Assembly (NCBI RefSeq): GCF_019649055.1
Contig: NW_026570231.1
Location: forward strand, 992,001 to 1,056,000
Source: Paramacrobiotus metropolitanus
Taxonomy: Eukaryota > Tardigrada > Eutardigrada > Parachela > Macrobiotidae
Length of the DNA: 64,000 nt
Reading direction: 5' to 3'
Shown here: positions 50,501 through 62,564 of the stretch, piece after piece
Layout of the letters: each line of letters starts with the position of its first letter
Numbering within the stretch: the stretch's first letter is position 1
Made by a program: the position numbers and the translations under genes
The notes under the pieces: model-generated
Told to the model about the DNA's origin: nothing
The model's input: only the letters and a program-made list of their open reading frames with translations
Database searches by the model: none

Positions 50501-52764
50501 GTACTTTAATCCTGTCCTAAGTATAAACAACAGCCCATTGCAATGAAAGACGATTACTGCAGCGTTTATGTATGTGTATGTAGGATTGCTTGTCCCCTTT
50601 AAGCCTACAGGCTCTTCCAGCTCCTGCAGAAAGTCTCAACATCGTTGATCTGGGATCGAGGGATTTTCGACGTGACACGTCTACTCCAGCGGAAGCCAGA
50701 TTAAAACGCGGTGTTTTGTACCTGAATATCGGCCTACAAAATGGCGTACTGCTTCGCTCTGTTCTCGATCCGGTTACCGGGGATTTGTCGGACACAAGAA
50801 CACGCTATTTAGGCTCGCGGCCTGTAAAATTGTTTCGAACATCGGTCCAAGGCAGTCAAGCCGTTTTAGCCTTATCCAGCCGATCATGGCTCAGCTATCA
50901 CTATCAAAATCGGTTTCTCCTGACGCCCTTATCATACGAAACGCTGGAACATGCATCAGCTTTCTCGTCGGACCAGTGCCCAGAGGGCATTGTAGCCATT
51001 GCATCCAATACTTTGAGGATTTTGGCTCTGGACAAACTGGGTACAGTATTTAATGAAACCGTTACCCCACTCCGCTACACACCCAGGAAATTCGCCATTC
51101 ACCCGAGCGTTGGAATTATGGTGACGATTGAGACGGATCATAATGCGTATACACTGGAAGGGAAGATCGCTCGCAAACAGCAGATGGCCACAGAAATTTT
51201 GTCCAGTGCCGAAGCTCATGAGCAGGAGATGGCCAAGCAGTTGGTACAGGAGATCCTGAGGAGTGACCTTGCAGACGCAGATTTCGGTGCGCCAAAGGCT
51301 GGACTTGGGAAATGGGCCTCGTGTGTTCGTATCACTCACCCGGTTGCAGGGAAGACCATCTGGGTAGAGGATCTTCCGCAGAACGAGGCGGCATTTAGCG
51401 TGGCTGTTGTTAAGTTTAGTGGAAAAAGTGGAGAGGAAGAATATTTTGTAATTGTGGGAACTGCAGTTGGATTACAACTGAACCCGCGGCAGCTGGCGGA
51501 TGGGGGACGTTTGAGAACGTATCGATTCGGAGCAGATTACCAGAGACTGGAGCTGCTGCATGTGACACCTGTCGACGAAGTGCCGCATTCCATAGTGGCT
51601 TTCCAAGGCAGGTTGGCCGTAGCGGTCGGACGATCCTTGCGAATTTATGATCTAGGAAGGAAAAAACTTCTTCGAAAGTGTGAAAGCAAGGTGAGAATGT
51701 TCTTCGGTTTCCTTTTGTTGCTCCTTTGTGATGGATGAGCGGCATGAGCTCACCCAATATCTTTCAATTTTTAGCTTATTCCTAACATGATTGTGGATAT
51801 TAAAACGATGGGACCGCGTTTATACGTATCAGATTCCAACGATAGCCTATTTTTCATCAAGTACAAAGCGAAGGAGAATGTTCTGAACATCTTCGCCGAT
51901 GATACCTTTCCGCGCTTCATCACTTGTTCCGTGTTGCTGGATTACAACACTATCGCTGTGGGGGATAAATTCGGAAACGTGTCAGTGATTCGATTGCCGA
52001 GCTCTGTGAATGAAGATCACGAAGACGACCCGGCCTCGTTTTGGGACAGAGGTTATTTGAATGGAGCTTCTCAAAAGGTTAGTCCGAAATAGCAGCGAAA
52101 CGTATGGAAAGTAGAAATAGCATGGAAACGTATGGATAAGCTGACTGCTAAATAATCAGGCATGTTTTTTGAATCGTAGGCGGAGACGGTTTGCATGTAT
52201 TATGTTGGAGAAACATTGTCAAGTCTTCAGAAAGTTACGCTTATTCCTGGGGGCTCCGAATCGTTGGTTTTCACGACACTGTCCGGTCGGATTGGTGCAT
52301 TGGTCCCGTTCACATCACGCGAAGTATGTCTAATTGATACTGGAAGCAATTTATTCTCGTTTGTTAGATGACGCTTTTCAGTATTTTCCCGTTTCTAACG
52401 ATTAATTTTGCAGGATCGTGATTTTTTCCAGCATTTGGAAATGCACTTACGCAACGAAAAGCCTCCATTGTGTGGCCGGGATCACCTGCACTTTCGGTCA
52501 TACTACTTTCCCGTTAAGGTACAGTACGTATAGATATATTGATATACTCGTAGAGATAGAAGTAAATAATAAACCACCTGTTCGCCTATGTTCGGTTTTT
52601 TATTGTCGAATTTTTTACCGCAGGGGGTCGTTGATGGAGACTTGTGCGAGCAGTATAACGCACTCGATTACGCAAAGCAAAAAGAAATTGCAGAGGAACT
52701 TGACAGAACACCGAATGAAGTGGCGAAGAAACTGGAAGACATTCGAAATCGTTATGCATTTTAG
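47525..52764 (+). CDS. SF3B3: Splicing factor 3B subunit 3 (SF3B3/SAP130)
   Basis: Sixteen coding exons: 47525-47750, 47831-47907, 48261-48354, 48437-48609, 48667-48921, 48996-49133, 49203-49306, 49378-49549, 49617-49785, 49983-50290, 50345-50500, 50584-51690, 51775-52077, 52180-52323, 52414-52518 and 52624-52764. They give 1223 residues, against about 1217 for animal SF3B3. Identity to the family is very high, for example [53 protein letters not shown], and the terminus [20 protein letters not shown]. The protein is a three-propeller (DDB1-like) scaffold of the SF3b complex in U2 snRNP and also occurs in SAGA-type complexes (family knowledge). The ATG at 47525 opens the conserved [14 protein letters not shown]. 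Exon 8 uses an acceptor TTTGTAG at 49377 rather than the nearby CATTCAG, because only the former restores QIAHLGD. Confidence 0.97.
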
Positions 52765-52995
52765 CGTCTTATTTGTACAACTGAGTATTATTTATGTTGA
52801 TCATTGTTGTTTTTTGTCAGTTAGGTCGTTGAATAATTTTGGCTTTGAGTTAACATCCGTTTCCGATCGATCTCTGGTTTTATTTTTCGTTGAGACAAGG
52901 AACCGAACAAGGAAAGCACCGTTTTCACAACAGAAACGAGAACTCAAACAAAAAAAGATTCAAAAATAATGTCTGATAGCGACAAACCATAAAAG

Positions 52996-54533
52996 CTACG
53001 TAGATGCCGAGTTGGCTATATGGAAACGCTTGAGCGAAAGAAGAACAGTTTGAGCTGTGGAAGCTGTATTATTGTTCCGCAATGGAATTGACACTTCCAT
53101 CCAGCGCCGGTTTTCGTGAGAACTGCGAATGGCATCGCACACACTACGAGCGTACTGACAATCGACGAATCCACCGGCTGCCTGAAGCTCATCTGGGGAG
53201 AAACAACGTCGTTCAGCTGCTTGCTGGAACGCTGTCTTCAACATACTGCACAAGTCCACAACACCGGATACCACCCATTCCGGATGGCGATAGTCGAATC
53301 CCACAGCCAGTTCCTAATCACAATAACAAAATAACCATCATTCATTAAATGATAAAATTCAGATAAAACAAATGGGCAATTGCAGCAAGTACTGAAATAA
53401 TGGCATAAGAATTCAGATTACAAATTCTCAAATCGGCTGCTTACATGTAAATTCAGCTTAAAATTAAATGTTCCACTTCAGCAATGTGTTTGGGAATTGA
53501 TAGCAGCTAGCAAACACTTGCTTACCGACTTATCGGGCAGCACCGCAGGATCCCTATCATCCAATACTGTGCCTATCCGTTCTCGACAAAACTCCGGAGA
53601 TTTCTGTACGTGTATGACACCGTCATCTACCATGACTAGCCCTTCTCGTCCGGAAATAGTCAACCGGAAGTTGAAGCTGCCTGGCTGATTGCTGTTGACG
53701 AGACAGGTGCAGGGAATATTGCCTTCCAGCAGCATTTGCCAACTGACGAAATCCTCGCGCGTCATATGCTGATCGTACTGGAAGTGCGCTGGGCTACGCT
53801 GGAAACGGCGCACTGTCCCACACACCGAATAGGCCCGCTTCCCGGACAGAAACGTTATTAGATCGACAATGTGACAGACCAGTGTGAACAGCGGACCGCC
53901 CAGGAGACGACCGATGCATGTCCAATCGTACGGCAACTGCCCGACGGGAGCACTCGGCCCACAGTTAACTGTCACTTCAACGGACTGAACTGCACCGATC
54001 TGGCCACTTTCGAGGATGCTTCGCAGTTTGGAAAATCCTACAACCACAAGAAAATTGTGAAGCAGCAAGGCACTGCAAAGTGTCATGATGATTCCTTCAA
54101 TCTAAAAATATTCCCATTAGCTCAACAACAGATCAGTGATATTTTAACCTGGTGTATGTCGCAATCCAAATGTGGAGATTGTTAATAGTGTAGGATAGTA
54201 GAGAGCCTGCTGCATGATAGCAGCGTTGTCTGCGCAGGTGATCCCCAAAGGTGGCTCGCAGATAACATGCTTGCCTGCTGCCAAGGCTTTTGTAGCGATT
54301 TCCTTGTGGAAATAGGCCGGAGCAAAGATAAAAACCAGATCGACTTCTTGGTTTTGCAGTAAGACCTCCACTGAATCGGTCGGAAAGGGAATCTGGAAAT
54401 GCTGACACCATGCGACAGCAGTTTTCATATGCTGATCCCACAATCCAACCAATTCAAACGACAGCCGCTGCAGTTCTCGGATTATGGCGGCGGCCAACGT
54501 GCTGCTTCCAAATATTCCAACTTTTGGCAACAT
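52996..54533 (-). CDS. gfod: GFOD1/2-type Gfo/Idh/MocA oxidoreductase-like protein
   Basis: Three minus-strand exons, 54533-54149, 54037-53526 and 53313-52996, join in phase for 404 residues (animal GFOD about 385-390). The N-terminal dinucleotide-binding fold starts MLPKVGIFGSSTLA and continues through VDLVFIFAPAYFHKEIATKAL. The position of the usual catalytic EKP lysine reads CEPP, so the lysine of true Gfo/Idh/MocA dehydrogenases is absent, as in vertebrate GFODs. The C-terminal substrate-like domain includes YDWTC...GGPLFTLVCHIVDLITFLSGKRA and FVSWQMLLEG. Secretion and matrix roles have been proposed for GFOD2, and a mitochondrial or redox role for others; I cannot choose. The start MLPKVG matches the family start; an in-frame ATG five codons upstream (54548) is possible. 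Confidence 0.9.
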
Positions 54534-54963
54534 AGCATTAATTTTCACGAAGAAAGCCTGTCAACAATCATGTTGCTTTCGAGTCTTGATAGACGAGTTT
54601 CTGCGCTTTCATGAGCGAAAAAATGAAATCAACAACAAACCAATCCTTTCCATTTATTGGAACTTCCGGTCGAATCTCCATTGGGCGTCGGTTTCCTTCG
54701 CTACGTATCCACTATCCACGCGAAATGCTGACAGGCATCGCTGGCAAGTTGGCGGCGAAATTCATTTTGATTTATGATAAATCATCAAAATGATTTATGA
54801 TAAATCATCATCGTTTTGATTTATGATAAATCATCAAAATGAATTTATGTTGTAACTGTTGTTCATTTGGGTTCGGGTTTTTATTAATCCCAGTTTTCTC
54901 TCCAGGCCACCAGATTTTGTGAAGCTTAGCTGTATCTGTCACTTTTTCTAGACAGAGGACCGA
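54534..54963. promoter_or_regulatory. 430-bp divergent promoter of GFOD and DNAJC24 genes
   Basis: The two start codons face away from each other across this short interval. It contains three near-identical palindromic units at 54768-54836, listed separately. It must serve as promoter for both genes unless one has a distant noncoding first exon. Confidence 0.5.
54768..54836. repeat. Three copies of a 20-mer with inverted TGATTTAT half sites
   Basis: TGATTTATGATAAATCATCA occurs exactly at 54768-54787, 54791-54810 and 54817-54836. Each copy contains TGATTTAT and, one base on, ATAAATCA, its reverse complement. That makes six oriented half sites in 69 bases. TGATTTAT is a classic PBX/Extradenticle-HOX composite site (established knowledge). 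Spacing (23 and 26 bases) suggests recent local duplication or a multimerised binding site. Confidence 0.75.
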
Positions 54964-56204
54964 ATGCCTCTTCATAATTATTACGAGTCGCTGGAACTTT
55001 CATCTCAGTGTTCGGCTGAAGACATAAAAGAAAGTTACCGACGATTGGCCAAGCAGGTAGATAGTAACTGTTACCTTCGTGCTTTTATTGGTTTCTGTCT
55101 GGTTTTCCCTTGTTATCCCGGAGTGCATCTTGTGGAGCGAGATTTCAAAAATGAATTTATGCCGTTTACGGTGTCGTGCTATAGTTTGAAAGCAGATTGC
55201 TGCGGAACCGGAATAAGTCTTCTAATTTCATTGACGATGGTTTCTTTTTCCAGCTTCATCCTGATAAGTCAAACTCATCATCGAATAGCCCGGCGGATCC
55301 CTCCAGATTTCTTCTGATCAGCGAAGCGTATCGTGTCTTGAGCAATCCCGAAATTAGGAAAGAGTACGATAAATGCAGACGAGGTGTGCACTGTACACTT
55401 TGGGTATAGTATGTCAACAGTTAAGACTTATAGAAAATATCAGCTCTGTAAAGCATACGGACGCATAACCGGCATAGGTAATTCTTTTAATAATTATAAC
55501 CTTCACATTGTGAGATGACAGTAGTATTTTCATGATATTTTCATTACCATCTGACTTTATTATATTTGCAGACGCAGAGAAGGCTCATCTGATATATGCA
55601 GAAGTGGATTTATCCGATTTAGTTTATTTGGAAGGTAATGTTTGCATTGAATATTGTGTAACTAAACTGCTTTTGTTTTAGCCTTCTAAATATTTTTGTG
55701 GATGTAGATATATGCTTGAAAATTTAATTGTAGCGGTGCACGCATTTTATTTAAAATTTCCATGGCTTCTCTGTATTCGCCTATGGTAGCTGAAAGTTTG
55801 AATGTTTTGAAACCAACGTTTGCAGGCGCGCACTAGGATTTTACTGTATTTTATACTTTTCACTACCTACTACTTACTACTTATTAGTATGCTTGAAATT
55901 CGTCAATTTTTTTCGGCTGTGTTTAATGATACGGTCATTCGTAGGTAGATGACTTTATATTCTGTCGGTTTCGTTAAGTTTTAGTGAGTTTGTTTATGAG
56001 TTAATATTTTGTCCAAAAGGATGCTTACATTAAGTAGTGCGAACAATTAATTTCGTAGATTTTGCCACCTTCTCATATCCATGCCGATGTGGTGATTCCT
56101 ACTGTTTGTCTCAAGACCGACTAAAGACGACCCGAACCCCGCAGTTGGTTATTCCTTGCTCTTCGTGCTCTTTTGTGCTTCTCGTCAATCGGAATGGGGA
56201 ATGA
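54964..56204 (+). CDS. DNAJC24: DNAJC24/DPH4, J-protein with CSL zinc finger (diphthamide pathway)
   Basis: Four exons, 54964-55056, 55254-55383, 55572-55634 and 56059-56204, sum to 144 codons (143 residues; human 149). The J domain covers residues 1-72, with the HPD motif at 33-35 (LHPDKSNS). The CSL-type zinc ribbon follows: YPCRCGDSYCL supplies C104 and C106, and PCSSCSFVLLV supplies C129 and C132. This two-domain order defines DPH4/DNAJC24, which passes electrons or iron to the diphthamide-forming enzymes that modify EF2 (family knowledge). The exon 1-2 junction lies inside the J domain just before HPD. A tempting alternative exon at about 55952 would add DDFIFC but breaks phase, so I left it out. 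The start is the first ATG and matches the usual J-domain onset (NYYESLEL). Confidence 0.9.
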
Positions 56205-57006
56205 ATTTTATTAGACTTTGATTGCTCGTGAACTGGCGCGAAAGAATTGTTGAAGTTTTTCTGGTGTTTTCGTATCATGGTAATGACTGTTGGTCCATAA
56301 TTGGCTATTCTCATAAAATGTGTTTTCAACACAACTACCATAACGTAAATACAAATTTTTGCCGCACTTTTATGTTTTTTTTTGGGTAAATTAAACAGTC
56401 TGGTGAACTAAAAATTGCTCCTAACCCTTTGTTGCACTAACGATAGTTTTTCTAATGACGGATAATAAGTGTTGCATGAATTATCATCACAAAGGGCATC
56501 GAAGAAAGAAAGAAAGCAAGATTGTCACTGCGAATTGCGATTCACTACTGTTGGATAAACCAGATGAAAATTTTTGAAAAAGTTTAAAATGAAGACACAT
56601 GTAGCCTCCTCCCGGCTCGCAATGGCATTTGGCTGTAGGCTAGCTGCTAGCAAGAAACTTTGCAATCGTGTGTCAAACCGACTGAAACGTTTTCCTTTTT
56701 TCTAGTCGTGTGATGACGCTGTACTATTTAGTATTTACGCCCGTTTGTTAAGTATTTATACTTCACAGTTTCCGAGTTTCGTACTAAAAATTCAAAAGCT
56801 TGCAATCACAGCATTTTCTGTAGGTATAGGCATTGGGACTTGAATCGTCTGCACTTGCACTCCCCATTGCCCAATGCTTCGTTTGTAACCGAAGTTACTG
56901 CATGGTGTGCGCAGTTTCGTGGAGTTAGGTAATCCGCGAATTTGATTCCACCGTGGATCTCATCCTTCGCATACTCATTTTACTAACTGTAACCCAATAC
57001 ACCAAA
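56205..57006. other. Intergenic region between DNAJC24 and SAC1
   Basis: It contains the DNAJC24 3' untranslated region and the SAC1 promoter and leader. GAAAGAAAGAAAG near 56503-56516 is a short simple repeat. I see no coding block. Confidence 0.45.
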
Positions 57007-59816
57007 ATGGCAAGCCCTGCAACCCCCTGGTCGGAGAGAGTGTATGAGACGTACCATCTGCATCTAGCCAACGACAGAATCTTTATTGAGCCCCTGGATG
57101 CAGAGGTGAACCAAGTGCTTATGATTGATCGCATCACCCAGGAGACCGTCTTCCGCAGCTCAGCGACCCTGCCTGCCAACGGCACTGCCGATGTTAAATT
57201 GGTATTTGGCATTCTTGGACGGATTCATTTGATCGGAGGATGGTACTTGGTGGTTGTAACGGGACGTGAACGAGTCGGCGAAGTAGAAGGACAGACCATA
57301 TGGCGAATGACGGGAGCCGAATTGGTGCCGTACACCAAAAGTCTGCTCTTTTTGAGTACGAAGCAGCTGGAATTCAACAGCATCTATAAAGGCATGGTGG
57401 AGTCTGTTTTGAAAACGCCAGGATTGTACTTTTCTGCTAGTTATGATTTGACACATTCGTACCAACGTTTGGCTATGATTCACGGGCGCGAACATTTGCG
57501 AGTAAGTTATTCAGTGTGCCTTTGTAGCTTTGTAAATACCAGTACAGGAACAGACTTGTCGTAGCTTTATCTCAGCAGCAGAATTGTATTCTTAAATGCT
57601 TTTATGCTAATAAAAATCTGAAAGTTCGCTATAGATTAAAGTATTTTTACTGCGCTTCAGATGGCTTTATTATGCATTAATATTTAAGTTTAATTTTGAA
57701 GGGCTACGAGTACGAGTCAGTTTTTGACAGTTTTTTGTTTGCCTTTATTGTTACTCCGCATCCGTTTTACATCAAAGTTTTTCAGTCGTAATGGCGGTCA
57801 TGCAGGTTTTACATAAATACTCCCAATAGACTTATTAATTTGTTAATTGATATCGGATCGAATTGATGCTCAGTAACAAATTTTTGTTGTGCGGTTGTAC
57901 TGAAATCCAAAAATGTTCAATGTACTTATTAACTGGCAGGCTGCTGTGCTGCTCTGATTGTCAACAAATTTTTTATTACTTTTGTTTTCGCATCAGTTTG
58001 TTAGGCTTAAAATGCTTTCCTGTTGCAGGAATCCCTTTTCCGGCGTGCTGATCGACGGTTTGTATGGAATCGGCATCTCTTGCTCAATTTCACATCGTCT
58101 TCATCAGAGAACTTAAATCATTATCTGCTTCCTCTGCTTCATGGATTTGTTCAAATCCAGACAATGTACATCCATAACGTCAAAGTGGATTATGTGGTCA
58201 TTAGCCGTCGCAGCACTTGGCGCGCAGGCGTGCGTCTTTACACTCGAGGTATCGATTCCACGGGCGCTGTAGCCAACTATGTCGAATCGGAAGCCATTAG
58301 CATTTGCAACAACCGCCTGGTCAGCTACGTACAGAGCCGTGGTTCTGCTCCGATCTATTGGTCACAAAAGCCGGATTTAAGGTGCGAATGAATTAGCTAC
58401 ATAAATTTAAAGACACCATGAAAACAGGAATTAGGTAACTTTAAATGTTTTTAGTTATCTGCCCAAACCACGTGTCAACGTTGAGCATGATCATCTTCTT
58501 GCACTTCAAGCGCACTTCCAGGAGCAGATTGTCTTGTATGGCCCTCAAACTGTAATCACTCTGGTCAACCATCACGGTCGAGAGGAACTGGTTGGGGCTG
58601 TCGTTCGTGATGCTATTCACTTGTCCCGTCACCCTAATATTACATTTGTGGCATTCGATTTTCACGCGGAAACCAAACATATGAAATGGGAACGATTAAG
58701 TGTGCTGATGGAGCGTATTGAAGCAGAAAGGGTGCGACAGCAGTACTTCGTTAAACCTTTAGATGGACCAGTGAAGCAAGTACAAAATGGTATATTTCGC
58801 ACCAGTTGTATGGATTGCCTGGATCGAACAAATGTCGTGCAGGTACAACAATCTTTTTGAAAACTCTGTTCCAGCCTAAATTACAGCAATTGCAAAGTTG
58901 GGTTTTACTTTAAGATGTGCAAGGTGGGTGTATTGAGAAGCTTGTTTCCGTTGTACGTGGAAACTGGAAAGTTTGCAGTATTTCATTATACAATTAATAT
59001 TGAGTGACATCATGGCACTCGTGCCATTATTGTAGTTGTACTATAAATTACGGACAGGCAAGATATGGATTCAAAAGCATTTTATGCTACAATTAGGTTA
59101 AAGGCAACTTAATGCAACACATAAACTGCTCATCTGAAAAAGCATATAAACCCCGTACAAGCATTTTTGTTTTGTCGAGTAGGGCTTGATTGCTAAACGG
59201 GAATTCGAAGACCAAATGCGCTATTTTGGAATTTTTGGGGAGCACGAAAAGCTGGAAGATGACCCTTCTGCTCACAGTATTTTCCGGAATATCTGGGCTG
59301 ACAATGGGGATGTCATTTCACAGCAGTACGCTGGCACCGGCGCTCTTAAGAGTGACTTTACCCGTTTTGGCCGGCGGAATTTCTATGGTGTTTTGCGCGA
59401 TGGTCTAAACAGTATGCAGCGTTGGGTTAAAAACAATTTCATGGATGGATATCGACAGGATGCAATTGACTTATTTTTGGGAAACTACGTTGTGGAAGAG
59501 GAAGAAGGAGCTACGAAGATTTGCCCTTTAGAAGCCAAGCGGGGATTTTTCTGGACCACGCTGCTGATGTGCGCCTTAGCCGCTACTGCCATGTGTGCTT
59601 TGTGCATTTTGTCGCCAGCTGAGACGGACTGGACAACACGATTCTCCTGGTTTGCTTTGTGGTTCGGTGCACTGGGCATCACTGTGGCAATTATTTACAA
59701 AAATGGCATGGAATACGTAGACAGGTTTGTGCACAAAAATACTTTCATCATTTACTTCACTGCATTACTTTACTTTACTTTGTGGCTTTAATAGACCGCG
59801 GCTTGTCCCGCGATAA
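57007..59816 (+). CDS. SAC1: SAC1 phosphatidylinositol phosphatase (SACM1L)
   Basis: Five exons, 57007-57501, 58029-58381, 58455-58842, 59183-59724 and 59795-59816, sum to 600 codons (599 residues; human 587). The Sac domain includes ATLPANGTADVKLVFGILGRIHLIGGWYL and the catalytic CX5R loop SCMDCLDRTN with C401 and R407. Conserved blocks follow: ADNGDVISQQYAGTGALKSDFTR, and the DGYRQDAIDLFLGNY motif. Two membrane segments near the C-terminus (FWTTLLMCALAATAMCALCIL and FSWFALWFGALGITVAIIY) anchor it in ER or Golgi membrane. It dephosphorylates PI4P and other monophosphoinositides (family knowledge). The last exon is only 22 nt and encodes RPRLVPR, matching the vertebrate APRLV but lacking the KxKxx retrieval signal. 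An AATAAA at 59932-59937 is a likely polyadenylation signal. A later acceptor at 59888 would give a different, unrelated tail. Confidence 0.93.
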
Positions 59817-62564
59817 TCGGGTGAGAAGGAGATGCTGTGGATGTGCCTTGGTATTCCCGTTTATAATTGCGTTGCTCGATATTTCAGCTCGTGCATGATC
59901 CGGTTGGCTGCATTTGGATCCCCTATGGATTAATAAAATAAAATTGTTTTGAAGGCTTCAGATTTCAGTAATAAACTACTGTGGAAGCGCGCTATGATGT
60001 CACAGAAAGGGTTGAAATCTTTTTTGCTAGTTTCAGGTTTTGAGTACGGTTGTTTTGGTGCAAGGTTTTCCATTACAAAGTGTTTGTTTCTATTTGTGAT
60101 AGTTCAGCAAAAAAATGTTTTTGATTGAAAATCTGTACGATCTTTACAAATTAAGAGTTACTGTAGGTTATAAAAAGTGCTCACGGTGCGTGATCGCAGT
60201 GACCGCTGTTGGTGTTTAATACGTTGCGAGTAAGGTGATGGTTAAACTTAAAACCACTTTATACATACTATAAAGTTTATAGTGCGTACTGTATACAGCA
60301 AAACTGAAATATCGTATAAACCGGTCGGTTATTATACCGATAAATAGAAATTTAACCCTTATTGAATACTGTGCCGCTAATATTAATAATAGTTATACTG
60401 TTACAAATACAAGTACTTAAACTCTTCTGGTCGACCTTGCGGCTTGCAGCCGCCTAAAGCATTTCAATTTTCAGTTACCTACTTCTTTTAACTTTTAAGT
60501 ACTTACTTATTTTTAGAGTTTTCTGATCACGCTACCGGGCTACCTGCTCAGCTGCCGGCTACTTCGAAATGCTAGGCTGACGTTAGGCGGGTCGACGGCG
60601 TCACAAAGCAGGTACTTTCGCGCTTCAATGCAGTCTGCTGTCACCAGTGCCAGTGCTTTGTCTGCACACTAGTGAACAGCTGATTGAACCAGCCGTCAAA
60701 ATGATCTTTGTTCATTTGTCCGCGATTTCCAACACCTCCAGATTTTAAAAACGTGCGTTAGCTGCTTAGCAGGTTATTTAAAACGTGCATATTTATTTGT
60801 CCCAATTGTTTATTGCGGCCTTGAACATTCAAGCATTAAGGTAAGTGGGTTTTTAACAAGCTTTGAAGCCTTGCAGTTTTTAGACAGAAGTGCGTAGATT
60901 CTCATAGTTTTCTGTGTACTTTAATTTATCCAAAATTTGACCAAAAACTAACTTCTTGGTTCCGTACGCAGCCGGTACGCTCAACAGATTCAAGAGCTTT
61001 TACTTCTGATGGTGAGATGGGTGCGAATTTGGTACTGTACAGTAATTACTAATATCTGCGCCTCACCCCAGTGCAATACGGTTTTTTTATCTTGGACATA
61101 GAATTTTGAAGAGGTGGTTGTGACGTGATACTTATTACAGGTGCTGTAACTTCCAGTTTCCACCGGTAAAAAAAGAATTTTGAATGCTAACCATAGCCAT
61201 ACACTTAACCATAGCAACTTAACCATGTCGGTAATGATTTACAACTTACCAAGTAAGCTTTAATACAGCTTATTAAACGCTTTCAATTACCGTTACGAGA
61301 CTTACGACGTTTCGACTTTCGAGTAACAGGAGTAAATTATATTCGCTATGTTTGAGTCAGGATTTAGCTTTTTTTATGTTGGTGATCTTGCGTTAAACAT
61401 CGATGCTTATTGGCGGTAACTTTGATGTCGCGAACCCAAAACATGGGAGGAATTCAGGGTATCGACTTTACGCACAGGCGGTGCAGCACTGTGCGCCAGC
61501 ACAGCAGCACTGTGCGCCAGCACAGTACTCATCAGAATTCAGAGACATCTGTAGACTGCAGACTGTAGAGCACCTGAACATTAATAATTACCCTGCTGCT
61601 TAGCTCGTTTTCGAAATTAGTATGACTATACGCTGAAATATTATATCGTTCCTTAGTTTCCTAGATCATTTTAGATAAGCCATTCAGCATAATGCAGTAC
61701 TCCATAAAATTTAATGAAAAATCAGGGCCTGGCAAAGTTGGTCGTTTCATGATGTGTACAATGTGTACGGTACATATACCGTTTAAATAGTACGTGAACA
61801 GACCATGATCGTATGCCGTATGGTGACAGATCGTTTGGTCCGTAATTCGTAGTTGTTCGGACTCTGGTCAGAATGCACCCTACTCGACTTTGCAATCACT
61901 AAATTTCGAAAAGATTTTGCGTAAAAGAAAAACGTCCAGTCCTCCACATATTCTTGAGCTTCGTTTTTTTAAGCGTTATAAGCATAAAAGAAATGAACAC
62001 TTCTTGCGTGGCGGTTTGCCATGTTGAATAAGCCAATAAGGACTGCCTGCTAACGAGACGATCTCTCACATGAGGGGTGAACCGGCAGATGGCGTTAGTG
62101 GTTACGAAGGGCAATTTTGCGCGCCTTGCCGGCACTGCATAAGTTCCGGTACGCCACCACCGTACCGCCACTTTAACCAGATCCGTGTGCAAAATTTCTC
62201 GTATAAATAACAAATCGCTGATTTTTTAGGTTGTTGTAATGTTGTAGCGAAGATTTTTGGCATAGAAGTTAATTTTTTCGACATCTAAAAACTTCAAACG
62301 CAAGGCCCTGCTTGCTTTAGAGTTTGCGGAAAAACTATATTTATTTGGTATATTTATTTAGTAATTTGAAGAAGTTTTCGTGATTTATCGGTCGCGGATT
62401 TTTAAATTGTTTCGACCATCTGATACGGAGAGGGATGGTACGTGAGTTCCTGTATAGAACTGGAAAAGTGATTCTGTTGTTTTGGTTCTCCAAGTCCTGC
62501 GGTTTTTTTTGCGTTTTACCAACCGGAGAGAAGCGTAGTGACAATTTTTATACTGGTTTGCAGG
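59817..62564. other. Intergenic region with probable 5' leader exon of the 53BP1-like gene
   Basis: No coding block is supported. A strong donor (AAG|GTAAGTGGG) at 60841 and an acceptor (TTTGCAG at 62557-62563) directly before the 53BP1-like ATG suggest a noncoding first exon ending at 60840 and a 1.7-kb leader intron. A near-perfect palindrome ACTATAAAGTTTATAGT lies at about 60268-60284. A 21-bp tandem duplication is at 61483-61524. Confidence 0.45.
61483..61524. repeat. Tandem duplication of a 21-bp unit
   Basis: GCAGCACTGTGCGCCAGCAC is repeated head to tail with a period of 21 bases, giving two nearly identical copies. It sits in the putative leader intron of the 53BP1-like gene. The unit is GC-rich against an AT-rich background. 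Confidence 0.6.

Noticed and set aside
52418-52969. A 183-codon + strand frame
   Set aside because: It runs through SF3B3 exons 15-16 and the intron between them in a wrong frame. The SF3B3 terminal frame is certain.
55941-55990. Extra DNAJC24 exon beginning DDFIFC
   Set aside because: It looks CSL-like but breaks phase into the true zinc-ribbon exon at 56059, which already supplies the whole motif.
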